Shown: one piece after another, positions 33,977-46,211 of the stretch
How positions within the stretch are numbered: the first letter of the stretch is position 1
Layout: each line of letters begins with the position of its first letter
Source of the DNA: Trichinella spiralis
Taxonomy: Eukaryota > Nematoda > Enoplea > Trichinellida > Trichinellidae
Length of the DNA: 49,123 nt
Reading direction: 5' to 3'
Assembly (NCBI GenBank): GCA_000181795.3
Contig: CM012954.1
Location: forward strand, 8,021,391 to 8,070,513
Made by a program: the position numbers and the translations under genes
Notes under the pieces: model-generated
Seen by the model: the letters and a program-made list of their open reading frames with translations, nothing else
Told to the model about the DNA's origin: nothing
The model's database searches: none

Positions 33977-35372
33977 AGCTGAAGTGAAGCGTGTTGGCGA
34001 CACTCTTGTGGGTGTTGCATCTCAGTGTGTTCAAGCGAAGAATGTAAATAAAACGTCAACACAAACATTGTCTAATTTGTGTTTGAAGATAAACGTGAAA
34101 TTAGGCGGCATTAACAATATTCTCTTGCCCAGTATAAGGTAAAATTTAAAGAGAAAGGAATTATTATTCATTTAATATTTATTTATTATTTAGACCAAAA
34201 GTTTTTAATGAGCCTGTCATCTTTATGGGTGCAGATATAACCCACCCACCTGCTGGTGATGGAAGCAAACCTTCTATTGCAGCGGTAGATGATGTTTTTT
34301 CTTTCCTATAATTGATTGATTCATTGATTTTTTGTTGTTTTATTCAGGTGGTTGGCAGTATGGATGCACATCCTAGTCGATATAGTGCCTCAGTACGTAT
34401 GCAGTATCCAAGACGGGTTCCTGACGAGCGAACTGGGCGGATGAAAGATGAGAGACTGGAAAGAATTGAAGATCTTGCTTTAATGGTTAAAGAGCTACTG
34501 ATTCAGTTTTATCAGTCAACAAGATTTAAACCCACTCGAATCATTCTTTATCGCGACGGCATTTCTGAAGGCCAGTTTTATCAGGTGAGTAAAAAAGAAG
34601 AATTTAGTTTCTCATACCTTATTGATAATAATTGTTGGATTTTCAGGTTCTTCAACACGAATTGGGCGCGATGCGTGAAGCATGTATAATGCTAGAACGT
34701 GGCTATCAGCCTGGAATTACATATGTTGCAGTGCAGAAACGCCATCACACGAGACTGTTTTGTGCTGAAAGAAGAGATATGGTATGGACTAAATTGAATA
34801 CTTTGAAAATATTGGTATAAATCATATATATATGTGTGTGTGTGTCTGTGTAATTTAGCAAGGAAAAAGTGGAAATATTCCCGCTGGTACTGCAGTAGAT
34901 TCGGGAATTACACATCCTCAAGAGTTCGATTTTTATCTGTGCAGTCATGCTGGTATTCAAGGAACAAGTCGTCCAAGTTACTATCATGTATTATGGGATG
35001 ATAATAACTTTACTGCTGATGAAATGCAACAGCTCACATACCAGCTTTGTCATACTTATGTTCGATGCACGCGTTCCGTTTCCATTCCAGCTCCGGCTTA
35101 CTATGCGCATCTTGTAGCATTTCGAGCACGATATCACTTGGTAGATAGTGATCGCGACAGGTTTGTGACTGTGAAAATAAATTTTCAGTGAAATTTTAAA
35201 GATGTATAATTTTATTTAATTTGAATTTTATAGTGCCGAAGGAAGTGTGAATTCTGCTGCTACTGAAAATGGTGAGAATGCTGAAGAAGGAACACCATCC
35301 TCATCATCGAGCAGTCTCTCTCGTGCAGTGATTATTCATCCGAACACTACTCGAGTCATGTATTTCGCTTGA
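31017..35372 (+). CDS. alg-1: Argonaute of the miRNA (ALG-1/AGO2) class
   Basis: Eighteen exons, 931 residues: 31017-31038, 31413-31752, 31885-32002, 32056-32237, 32305-32441, 32493-32627, 32689-32776, 32855-32938, 33006-33189, 33338-33460, 33514-33647, 33726-33910, 33979-34138, 34194-34284, 34348-34584, 34647-34781, 34859-35160 and 35234-35372. It has N, PAZ, MID and PIWI domains in order. Landmarks are [81 protein letters not shown] and [14 protein letters not shown]. Asp, Glu, Asp and His of the slicer tetrad are all present (His as in AGO2, where AGO1 has Arg). The N-terminus has a duplicated KPGPSKSS motif. PIWI has an extra 14 residues (about 34411-34452). Intron 6 appears to use a GC donor (AAAG|GCATGG). 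Exon 1 is short and inferred from frame and splice sites. Confidence 0.95.
33943..33976 (+). repeat. (AAT)n(ATT)n inverted microsatellite at a splice acceptor
   Basis: A run of AAT units passes directly into ATT units, a self-complementary tract that ends within two bases of the AG acceptor of Argonaute exon 13. Confidence 0.85.
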
Positions 35373-36032
35373 ATATATTTACTACTCATTTATTTATTTA
35401 TTTATTTATTTACTTACATTTTATAGTGATTAGCATTAGCGTTTATTTATACACACATATATATATATGTATATGTATATATATGTATTTATATGTCATT
35501 AACTGTTCTTTTGTAATTCAAAGCATCATCACCTGCGATTTTCTGATTAAGCTTCGAATAGAATTTTTCATTTTTTGGGGATGATGTTTTACCTGTTTTA
35601 GAATTAATCATAGCTTATAGTTATTAGTATTGTATTAGTTTTGGTTAATATGTATTTAGCTTTTTGCATTCCTTTTCATTACTATTGGAATTGCTTTACT
35701 TTTGCCATACCTCAATGAAAGCGGGTTCTTGTGAAGAACAAGCTTGCTGTCTTCGCTTTCGTCAGTAATCAAAAAGTATGGAAATCATATTTATATATTA
35801 TTTATATATTATGATTTATAATGCATACTTTTTCAGTAAAATTTAACAAAATATATACCGTTTGTTATAATATTTAGACGTGTAATTCACGTCGTGAATT
35901 GAATATTTTTTGTGACACAGTTGAAATATATTAATTGGCATTAGTATAATAATTTATTTTATTAATTAAAAAAATGTGTGTTTTAATGTTAAGCAGTATA
36001 TTGTAGTTGTAAATTTGCATTTCTGTTCAACC
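35373..36032. other. Argonaute 3' UTR and STT3A upstream region
   Basis: No gene. It holds an ATTT repeat (35387-35412) and an (AT)n/(TATG) tract (about 35450-35487), otherwise AT-rich sequence. Confidence 0.6.
35387..35412 (+). repeat. (ATTT)n tetranucleotide repeat
   Basis: About six units in the Argonaute 3' region, 15 bases past the stop; AUUUA pentamers in the transcript could matter for stability. Confidence 0.8.
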
Positions 36033-39000
36033 ATGCTGAAGGTGTTTTCAAGGCTTGCATTGCAGCGTCAGGAGACGTTGCTGAAGATGACGGTTTTGGT
36101 TTTGGCAGCCGTATTATGTAAATAAATCCGACTGATAAAAATGCAAATTGCTATTGTTGTGGTTGTTGTTTTCAGCTTTTTCCACGAGACTGTTTTCAGT
36201 TCTACGTTTCGAAAGTGTTATACACGAATTTGATCCATATTTCAACTATCGAACGACCAAATATTTGACCGAGGAAGGTTTTTACAAATTTCACAATTGG
36301 TTCGACGATCAGGCTTGGTATCCGCTTGGCAGAATCATCGGTGGAACAATTTATCCTGGTTTGAATTTTTTCTTCAATTTTCCTGCTTTATTTGTTCGTA
36401 TATTTTTTGCCCATGCTTCAGGTTTGATGGTTACGTCGACGTTTATTTATCGAATTTTGCACTTTTTCAACATCACACTGCACATTCGTGAAATTTGCGT
36501 TTTCCTCGCTCCACTGTTCAGCAGTTTTACAACATTGATCACTTACCTGTTGACGTCAGAATTCAAAGTTCGACAAAGCGGCAAAAGCATTTTCAATTAA
36601 TTAATTAATATTGGTCATTTTCTTCTGTTTTTCTTTTCACAGGGCGACGGTGCGGGTTTGATCGCTGCTGGCATGATTGCCATTATTCCGGGATACATTT
36701 CCAGATCTGTAGCTGGCTCTTATGACAACGAAGGTATTGCCATATTTTGCATGCTGTTGACGTATTATTTTTGGATCAAAGCGGTCAAAACTGGAAGCAT
36801 CTTTTGGTCGACACTCTGTGCACTTGCTTATTTTTACATGGTACGTTTTATACGATGATGGTGGTGTGTTGTTTTCTTGAGAAGACATTTTCTGCTTTGC
36901 TTTTTGTTCACAGGTTTCATCTTGGGGTGGTTATGTGTTTCTGATCAACCTTATACCGTTGCATGTGTTGACACTGTTGTGCTGTTCAAGATTTTCGCAT
37001 CGAATTTACATCGCCTATTCAGTGGTGAGATAAGTTTATTCTTTCTTTCCCCCCCCCCCCCCCACTTCCCTCTCTTAAGTTAACATTTTTTAAATTTATT
37101 TTCATTTCAGGTATATACTTTGGGTACAATTTTATCTATGCAAATCCCGTTTGTGGGATTTCAACCCGTTTCGACAAGTGAACATATGGCTGTGGGTGTT
37201 GCCTTTGGTTTGATTAATATATTGATGTGAGATTGATTGATGAATTTTTCCAGGCATTAGGTGTGTTTGGAATTGTACAAATTTACGCATTTTTCGCTTA
37301 TTTACGTTCGAAATGCGCCGATACGCAGTTCAATTATCTTTTCCGAACAATTATAACGTTCGTTGCAATAGCAGGCATTTCTGTAATTCTTCTCGCTGAA
37401 TTTTTTGGAAGTATGCATCGTGTTTTATTTATTTCAAAATAATTTACATGCTAAACGACTACTTACTTTTCACTTGAAATGTTAAAGCAGCTCAGTTTTG
37501 TTTTCATATTTGTAGAAATTGCTCCGTGGACTGGACGATTTTACAGCTTGTTGGATCCGTCTTATGCAAAAAATCACATCCCAATTATTGCCAGTGTATC
37601 CGAACATCAGCCGACTACTTGGAGTTCATTCTATTTGGACACTCATATTTCTGTATTTTTATTTCCAGGTTTGATTAACATTGAAATCAACTGATCACTT
37701 GCTGATTGATGGATTGATCAACTATTATTCATTTCAGCTGGCTTGTATTTTTGTTTCAAAAATTTAAACGACGCCAACATATTTATAATACTGTATGCAG
37801 TTACGAGCATCTACTTTTCGGTAATATTTTCATTTTCTTTTTTGAAATTAATTTGACAATTTTGATTTTCAGGGTGTGATGGTTCGTTTGATGCTTGTAT
37901 TAGCGCCGGTTATGTGCGTGATATCCGGAATTGCTGCGTCGTCGATTTTTGAATCTTTTTTGAGAAACTTCAGTCATTCTGCATCCACCGGTTTGGAGAA
38001 AAAATCGAAAAAACACGAAAATGATTATGCATGGAAAAATGAAGTAATGTTGTAATTTTTGTTGGCTTATGTGCAGTGCCTTGTATTCGATTCTTCCAAC
38101 TGATGCAACTGTTGACCATTTCAGGTGGCTGGTACTGTAGTATTCATTTTGACACTATTTTTCATCAATTATACGTTTCATTGCACCACAATAACGGAAA
38201 CTGCTTACAGTTCGCCTAGTATTGTTTTGTCCGCACGCAGTGGTCGTGGTAATACGATCATTTTTGACGATTTTAGAGAAGCTTACTATTGGCTTCGCAT
38301 GAACACACCGCCGGTAAGTTTATTTATTTTTTCTCATTACTGTTTGATTTATAAAAATTTTATTTATTGAAATTCTTTTCAGGATTCAAAAATCATGTCT
38401 TGGTGGGATTATGGCTATCAAATTACGGCTATGGCTAATAGGACCGTCTTAGTGGACAATAACACCTGGAACAATACTCATATTTCAAGGGTTGGACAGG
38501 TAATAATTAATTATTATTGATATTTTGTTGTTGTTGTTGTTGTTGATGTTTGAAATTTTACTTGTAGGCTATGTCTTCACCTGAAGATAAAGCTTACGAA
38601 ATTATGCAAGAATTGGACGTTGATTATGTATTGGTAATATTTGGTGGTTTGATAGGCTACGCGTCAGATGGTAATTTTTACATTTTTCTTTTTCTTTTTG
38701 ATCTGATGTAGTATTTTGCTTTTTGATTCTATTCAGATATCAATAAATTTTTGTGGATGATAAGAATTGGCGGTTCCACGGAAAAAGGTAAACACATAAA
38801 AGAGGAAGATTATTATTCGGCTACTGGCGAATATCGAGTGGATAAGGAAGGATCGAAGACGATGTTGAATTCCATGATGTACAAGTTTTCCTACTACAGA
38901 TTTGGAGAGGTTTATACAGAGATGGGTAGGGAAAAGAATTTCCTATTGTTATGTGTATTTTGAATTAGAATATTAAAATTTTACTTTTAGACAAACCGTC

Positions 39001-39142
39001 TGGTTACGATCGCGTTCGAGGAAGTGAAATTGGAAACAAGAAAATCCAATTCCAACATTTCGAAGAAGCGTTCACAACGGAACATTGGCTTGTAAGAATT
39101 TATCGCGTCAAAGCGCCAAACAATCGTGGCATTTTAACATGA
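36033..39142 (+). CDS. STT3A: Oligosaccharyltransferase catalytic subunit STT3A
   Basis: Fifteen exons, 36033-36117, 36176-36358, 36422-36567, 36643-36840, 36914-37024, 37111-37191, 37254-37410, 37516-37668, 37738-37820, 37873-38043, 38125-38313, 38383-38499, 38568-38670, 38737-38925 and 38991-39142, give 705 residues, the same as human STT3A. It transfers the lipid-linked glycan to Asn in N-x-S/T sequons in the ER lumen. Landmarks: [12 protein letters not shown] (first lumenal acidic motif), [49 protein letters not shown] (SVSE), and [16 protein letters not shown] (WWDYG, about residues 526-530). It resembles STT3A more than STT3B in [11 protein letters not shown] and in the short lumenal tail. 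About 13 membrane segments are expected. Intron 5 holds a run of 15 C. Confidence 0.97.
37049..37063 (+). repeat. C15 homopolymer in STT3A intron 5
   Basis: Fifteen consecutive C in a strongly AT-rich intron; likely unstable in length and a sequencing risk. Confidence 0.9.
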
Positions 39143-39633
39143 TCATCAAGTACTTTTTAAAATGTCTTTTTCAAATTCTGTTATTCTGTAGTTGTTATTT
39201 TTAAGTACGAGTTGAACAATTCGTAATAGTTTGTTTTTTTACTTGTTCCTGTGATGCACATATATCTTGCATAATATAATAATTTACTCTGATGATTCCA
39301 TAATTTTTGTTATTCCACAGTCTTCAGGTTTTTTTTTAATTTAAATTCAATTCTGTCATTTTTAATGTTCACATTTATTATTTAAATTTGTTCAGTAAAC
39401 ATCTCTTTGCCATTCATTATGTGTCCATTTAATACGACGAACAATCAATTGAATATATTGTGTTCGAAAATGAAAATCGAAATTCACATTGCATGCTTAT
39501 TACGATGGTAGGTTTAAAGTGCTTCTTTCACTGTATAGTTTAAACTTTAAAACAATCGCTTTAAAATATTTCAGTTGTGTTGAGTATTGGACTCATTGAA
39601 TGTTTGTTAGTTGACGCATTAGTAGTTTGAAGC
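39143..39633. other. STT3A 3' UTR and kinase leader
   Basis: No gene. AAAATATTTCAG (AG at 39573-39574) is a good acceptor 59 bases before the kinase ATG. Confidence 0.55.
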
Positions 39634-40709
39634 ATGTCGAAACATGGTAAAGACCCTTCGTTGGTGCATGTGAATGAAGTTATCGATGAGCGATACAAAG
39701 TGAAGAAACTTTTGGGCAAAGGTGGCTTTGGAGCAGTGTACCAAGTGCTGGACCAAAACACCAACAAAATGGGTGCAATGAAAGTATGAAGCAATACGTA
39801 TATGTATTTCTTATATATAAATTTTCTTATTTTTTGTTTCAGATCGAAGTTTCTTCTCAAGATTTCAGATCGTTGAAAATGGAAGTGTCGGTTTTGAAAG
39901 AATTGGTTGCCAACGAGTCGAGAAATTGTTGTGATCTCTTCTCGGTTGGCAACAAGCCAAACTATTCTTACATTGTGATGACGTTGGTTGGTCCCAGTTT
40001 GCATTCTTTGGCTCAGTCGATTGGATCGAAGCGACTGTCACTGAGAAGTGCCGTCCACTTGGGCATCAGGTGCCTTCGTGCGTTGGAAGATTTGCATTTT
40101 TGCGGCTACGTTCACCGGGACGTCAAGCCGATGAATTATGCCATCGGTCGTGAGCCCGAATACAGACGAGTCTTCATCTTGGATTTCGGCATGTGCCGGA
40201 AATATATGCGCGACGATGGCTCACACAAACGACCCCGGTCCGAGTGCGGTTTCCGTGGCACATTGTGGTACGCGAGCCCCATGTCGCTTAGCGGTCAGGA
40301 ACAATCTCGTCGAGATGATCTCTGGTCGTGGTATTTTACAATAATTGAACTTTTGACCGGTACCGTGCCCTGGCAGAACGTCCAGATCAAACGCAATGCC
40401 AGTTTTGCTGAGAAGAAGCAGGCTTTTATGGAGAAAAAAATGGAATTTGTCCAAAATCCAACCGAAGCTTTGCGAGGTCTGCCACGAGAGTTCATCTCCA
40501 TCATGGAATATTTGGTCACGTTGCAGTATTACGATTGTCCCAATTATGGTTATATCTATCAGTTGATTATGACCACGTTTCGTCGTCATTCCTACAACCT
40601 CGAGCAAGCGCTCGACTGGGAACCGACCGGACAATTTCACGAAGAAACAATCATGGCTCCGGATCACAATATGCTTCCGGGTGAAGAGGAGAATGATCCG
40701 GCTGTTTGA
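39634..40709 (+). CDS. Tau-tubulin-kinase-like Ser/Thr kinase (CK1 superfamily)
   Basis: Two exons, 39634-39783 and 39843-40709, give 338 residues, essentially a kinase domain alone. The glycine loop is LLGKGGFGAVY (about 27-37), the β3 lysine is in GAMK (K50), the catalytic loop is HRDVKPMN, the metal motif is LDFGMC, and the substrate-binding loop reads FRGTLWYASPMSLSGQEQSRRDDLWSW, which is the TTBK/CK1 form without a classical APE. EVSVLKEL and LDWEPTG also fit TTBK. Nematodes carry many such short kinases, often germline-expressed; targets are unknown. The second exon is more G+C-rich than its surroundings. A clean AATAAA lies at 40890-40895. Confidence 0.92.
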
Positions 40710-43621
40710 ACTGACGCTTTTTGCAAAAAACTTCTTACTCACTTGTTCACTTTTATAACAATATAACTATTAGTGATAACTACTTTTTTTTCCTATTTCT
40801 CAAAAATTAATCACCTATTCTTGATTTCAATTGCATTCGAATAACGCTCATTTAAACTCGATTTTTTTTGCTTTATCAATTATATGTATAATAAATTATT
40901 TCAAATTTATTTTATACAAATGATCAGTGTTTGTTTGTGTTTCAGTTGCTAGAGGTGCAACGAATTCGAACATACTTTTATTTATCGATGAATGACAGTT
41001 GCACAAATTTTGATTAATTCTAGATTTTACACATCTGACCGGCAGCTAGAAGTATATATAATTTTCACTTTTACCAATAAATGTGATACCACTTTCTCAA
41101 GTGACAACTGTTCCGCAACGGTTTACTTTCTACTCGGTATGCATGCTCTTTCTTTTCAAACGTTTCACCTTTTTATTTACAATAATGAAATACAAATTAC
41201 ATAAAGTTTTGCCAAATTAAGAGTACTGTAAGATTTACAATGTGATCGTGTAGTTTTTAATTTTATTAATTCACTTTTTCTACAATATTAAATAATAATT
41301 GAAGCTTTGAAATTTTTATCATCAGTACTGAAAAAAAACTTCAACATATATTACTTTGATCATTTAAAAAAAATAGGCTACTTTACTGTTAACTGTTTAG
41401 AATAAGCAAGTATTAATTTTACGAGATACTGTATTAGTGTAGTGAAGGAAGAAAAAAATTTATTTTATTATTTTTTGTGAAAAATATTTTTCAAGTGCAC
41501 ACGAATCATTTGGCAAATTAAACCAGGCTTTTGAGCAATTTACAGTTCTTTTGTTTCAGGAAATAGCTCTGAACATCGTGCTCATTTTTTACAGTATGTT
41601 ATTTTTCCAAATTGCTTTATCTTTGACAACCGTTAAAGCGGTCTGCTCATTTTACTGATGCATGTTTATTGTTTGAATTTTTTTATTCGAAAGTGAACCC
41701 AAGCATATTTTACAACAATTGTAATTCTATTCTTAATATTAAATTGTAAGTTCTTCAGAACAATTTTGTACATTTTCACTAGTAAGCAGTGCGTGATGTA
41801 AACATTATCCGGTAGAACAAGATAGATAACTGCTTGTTGTTGGGTTTGTGATGCAGATTTCCGCTTGATGAGTTTTCATTTTTGAATATTAACTTTTCCA
41901 TGTTCACTTGTAATGAAATGTTTAAATTCATGATGAATAAGTAGTAGTTAGTCGAGTCGAAGATGTTTGACCGGTTTTCGAGCAGTCGCCTACTATATCT
42001 ATGAGACTGTTTATCTGAAATACTATAAGACGTTGTTCCTTTTTTCAAGGAAGTGAATTCCTTTGGCTCATTTTGCACGGACGATTTGAACCTGTTTGCC
42101 CAGAGAAAAGCCCGCACTTCCGTTTTGCGACCCATCCAAGCGTCTTTATGGAAAGGTAAATTTGCTCAAATGCTGACCTTTCTTTTTCTTCAACGTGGAT
42201 CAACCATTTTATTTGTCAGTTGGCTTTTCTTTCGTTAATCGTTTTTCCTATGGGTGCAACGAAAATTTTCTTCCATTTTTTTTACTTCAACTGAAGACGT
42301 TTAATTAAAAAACCCATCATTTATCTTAACATACTTCATACAGTAAGATCGTTGATTGTTTTGTATTCTAGTGATGATGCTCCTTCATTTGTTTCATCAT
42401 GTTATAAGTTTTCTTGTTTTTTCTTAACAAGTCATATTACTCATCATTTATCTAGTTTAATTTAATCGATAAAGGAAGACGGTGGTAACAATTGAATTTC
42501 CATTTTTGGAAACCAACTGATAAAGATTTAATTTTTCTTCTTTAATTTAATGCAAAGTTTTCCAGTTTGTCGCTAATTGTAGAAATTCCTGTTATAATAA
42601 GTTGATGTTGAAAGCTGAAGGTATTCATTAATTATTCAGTGGTTTATATTTTACTTCACAATGACTTTTTACGATGTTTGAACAAAGTCAGATACTTAGA
42701 ATGAGCAAGTTCTAATGTATTATTTTATTAATCACTTTAATGCGATGTCTCATGGAATTTGTTTGTGTAGAATGAAGTATCAGTTATACATGAACTGTGA
42801 CATCAAACAGGTAGTATTATTATATGAAGAATTTTTAATAATAATTTTAATATTTCATCTCATTTCAATTTTCCAGTGTCAATGTTTTCTCGACGTTTAA
42901 ATCTTTCTAATTATGTTGTTTAAATTTAAGTGTTTAAGTAATTAATTTTATTGCAGCAAGTTGATGTTTAAATATTGCACTGATTTTCGTCAAACTGTTG
43001 GTTCTTTTACACACCAATAGAATAAGGATAAGTTGAAATTTATTCACTGAGCAAATGTTATGAGGAAGGAAAAATGTTTGATTTATGATTCGTTAGTTTT
43101 ACTTTTTTTTATTTTGCATTTCGCAGAATGGTAATGAATGTTGTTTGTGAACGTTGTAGTATGAAATAGATTTATTTCACTTTCGATTTAGCTTGGAGAC
43201 AACATTCAGCACGCGCGTGATGCCGTTAAATTTTTACGTATTTAAACGTTCTTGATTTTATCATGTATGAATGTTGAATTTAAATAAGAAGTTGAGTTTT
43301 ACTACCTCATTGTAATATTTAGTCACTAATGTCTGCAGCAGTTGTTCGTGCAGTGCATATTTCTCCTCTCTCAATCTCTGTCGGTACTGTTTGTCAATTT
43401 ACTGTAAATGATTTGCAGGAACATTGTTATACAGTTGCGTTTTTTAGTTGGTTTTTTCCACTACGGTTAACATTTGAAGTGTTTAATACGGACAAGTGTA
43501 AAAGTATTCGCCTATTTTTTAGTAGTATATTTAACATTTTTTCATAACATAAAATTTTTTTATAGTAAAAAATATTTTCAAGGTTTCAGAGTAATAAAGT
43601 TAAGTGAAGAATGATGTGTAT
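40710..43621. other. 2.9-kb AT-rich region without a confident gene
   Basis: Two items stand out. First, an exon-like block 42050-42155 with TTTTTTCAAG acceptor and GTAAAT donor. Second, an ATG at 43329 shortly after a TTTAG acceptor, opening 72 codons (MSAAVVRAVHISPLSISVG...). They could belong to an unrecognised gene or to 5' exons of the next gene, but I could not connect them. The rest shows no coding signal. Confidence 0.4.
40890..40895 (+). promoter_or_regulatory. AATAAA polyadenylation signal of the TTBK-like kinase
   Basis: Hexamer 180 bases after the kinase stop. Confidence 0.5.
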
Positions 43622-44197
43622 ATGGATTTTGTGTTTGTTGTCATTGTAATATTGTGCTATCAACACTTTCGTGTGATTGGTGAATCATCGTCTCAAGTTG
43701 TGCAACAAGTGTTTTCTGGAGAACTGCAAGCCGGCAAATCTGCCTATTTTAAATTAACCAAAACGGGAGCGGTCGGAATATTGTTGAAATCATTTTCTGG
43801 TGACGCAGATTTGTACGTTTCTACTGTAACTTCGGAACCTTCGTTTAAAATCGGCGAAAACGAGTTCCAGTCGGTCACCTGCGGAGTAGATTTGGTCCGA
43901 GTTCCGGAACAAACGTCAAGACCGTTGTACGTTGCCGTCTATGCGCATCCTTCGCATTTGGTCAGCCAGTACGCGCTTGTTATTAACGTGTTCGAAGGCA
44001 ACGGAAGTGACCAGCGCATGCATCGCTGGGTAGAGCAGAAAAGTGGCTCTGAGTTGACATCCCTGCAAGAGGTCGAAGCGCTGTTCAACGATGAACGGCA
44101 GTATTTGATCAGCTCGAAGTTGATTTACATAACCGAGCTCGTTTCCACGTTGATTCTGTTGCTCGTCGACGGTTTGTTTGATGCCATTGTCTTCTGA
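43622..44197 (+). CDS. UPF0669 (C6orf120-like) secreted protein
   Basis: A single open frame of 191 residues. Residues 1-22 are a signal peptide (MDFVFVVIVILCYQHFRVIG). The body matches the UPF0669 family: QVFSGELQAGKSAYFKLT, FSGDADLYVST, PSF...EFQSVTCGVDLV and YVAVYAHPSHL, in the same order as human C6orf120. A hydrophobic C-terminus (ITELVSTLILLLVDGL) is also seen in the human protein. The human protein is a secreted glycoprotein reported to influence T-cell apoptosis; its worm role is unknown. The start is the ATG at 43622; two ATGs at 43611 and 43614 lie in another frame and make a 13-codon overlapping upstream reading frame. Confidence 0.85.
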   Translation: MDFVFVVIVILCYQHFRVIGESSSQVVQQVFSGELQAGKSAYFKLTKTGAVGILLKSFSGDADLYVSTVTSEPSFKIGENEFQSVTCGVDLVRVPEQTSRPLYVAVYAHPSHLVSQYALVINVFEGNGSDQRMHRWVEQKSGSELTSLQEVEALFNDERQYLISSKLIYITELVSTLILLLVDGLFDAIVF

Positions 44198-46211
44198 AAC
44201 GGCCATATCCTGAGGTTGTTTTTGTAATCCACTTGTCGTCACTGTTGCACACTTGGGTGGAAATGTAAGTTTTGTTTTTGTTTTTTTTGGTGTTTTTTCA
44301 GTTTTTTTCAAAAGGGTAGGGCAGACTTTTGATCGCGAACAATAATATATATATATATAGTTAATATCGACGAGGCAATCTTTTGTGCTGTTTATTTAGT
44401 TCGATCAGCTTGATCATATTTTCAAATGCAGTGTTGTAATTCACTGAATTTGTTTGCTTAAAGTTTAATGAATTTGTCAGTGCAAAAAATTCCACGAATG
44501 AATGACACACGATGTGTTTGTTGTTCTTGTTCTTGTTGCACAATTGAAGCATTGAATATTATTGACTTTATTTATTAATTGAAATTGCTTTTCTTGGCAC
44601 AGTTTTTATTATTTCAACAATGCTGTAGAATTTAGAAAATTGAAATTTTATCTTTATGAAAAATGTTTCATTGGCAGCAGTTTATATGTGCTGACTTTTT
44701 GCTAAGCTTCAATTGTTTAATTTATTGATTTCATTTTAAAATTGCAAAACTTGTTTTATGAAATTATTTTATCTCAGCAAAGATTTCTTTTCTTTTCTTT
44801 CTTTCTATTATTTATTCTGAAATGATATTTCTTATGTTGCATTTGTTAAATGGAAATGTATTTTTCTTTTGTAAAAAAAAATGCAAATTTCACTTTCTGA
44901 TAAGAAGAAATTCAATCAGCGGTCGTCAATTTTATCATTGCCGAACATGATTGAACATTGTTGGTAATAATGCATGAAAATGTCAAATAACTTATGCATA
45001 AATGTGTAATGCTCGAATCAGAATGAATAGATGCTCGCATGTTTAATATTCATTTCCAAGAAAAAAAAACCAAGTGCCATTTAATTGTTATAAAAATGGA
45101 AATTTATGTAGTGTCTTTTTTTTGTTCTTCCTGAATTGTGTATGTCGTCTTTTTGGAAAGAGCAGTGCATTGTGTTGTCATACTTTTCCATACTGTGACC
45201 GATCTAATTTTTTTTCTCTCACCAGGGAAGAAGTGGTGAACGTGAAGCAGAAGCAGCACATTTTCCGCCTGATTCGTCATCTTATTTCACAAAAATAGGT
45301 TTCCTGACCGGCTTGCTGTTTGTATGGTGTTTTTTGTTCTGTTCATATTTCTTTGGGCAATTTTTTCTCCTTTATCCTCGTTCCTTTCTGGTGAAATATG
45401 TAAATTCACTTCACTTCATTTCATTCCATTTCACTATTTCTGCGGCATGGAACACAGACGAGGTGCAGTGAACTGATTTTTTTATATCATTGTTTTTTCG
45501 CTTCAATCCATTCAGTCGAGAGAGGGTGTGTCTGTGTGGGGGATGGAGGTGGGGAAGGGGAACAAGCATACGGAGGCGAACTAGGTGAACATTGCCAAGT
45601 TTTTGTTTCTGTTGCCAAAATCTTATCTGGGTTAGCCAGCTTTATTAGCGCTTATCAGTTATCACATCATCTCCATCTATTTGATGATTAATCTACGAAA
45701 CATTTTCCTTCTTAGTTGGTAGGAGGGGGCGAGTGTTTTATTTGTTTGTACACTGTGATCAGTGTGTTTGACTAATGTAGTTTGTTACTAAGCAGTTGTT
45801 GTTGGTGTTTATTTTAATTTTCCAACCTTCCGGTGTATAACGATGTATATGTTGTTTTATTTTGCAGATGGAGAAATTGTTGTGTATTTTGTTTTTTGCT
45901 TTCAAGCAACAATCGTCTACTTGTCTACTGCTTTGTGCTTTTATTTACTTTTAGTAATTTCTTGCTTAGTTAGTATAGTATATAGATATATGTAGATAGT
46001 TTGTAGCTTTTTTTTGTTCATAATGCAGAGAAATGCACAAATTGTTCGCTGTTGTTGTGCATTGGTGCGAAATTGTTTTTTCTTTTTCATAATTTGAATA
46101 CTGATTGTTGATTCATGTGGTTTTTTTTCTTGATTCAGATTGAAAAGACAAGAATTGAAAAAACGTCTGCTGTTTGGTGACATGTTGTGAAAAGGTTACT
46201 TAAATTGGAGA
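44198..46211. other. 2-kb region without a confident gene
   Basis: AT-rich. A G+C-richer block follows a strong CTCTCACCAG acceptor ending at about 45226; it is open in two frames, one of them to about 45474 (see findings). A TTTTTTCTTGATTCAG acceptor ending at 46139 probably marks the 5' end of the OATP leader exon, by cis or trans splicing. Confidence 0.45.

Noticed and set aside
40221-40742. Minus-strand open frame of 173 codons over the kinase
   Set aside because: Antisense shadow of a well-supported kinase exon.
41779-42135. Minus-strand open frame of 118 codons in the 2.9-kb gap
   Set aside because: It overlaps the plus-strand exon-like block, shows no family features and is low in complexity. 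The plus-strand block with its splice borders is the better candidate.
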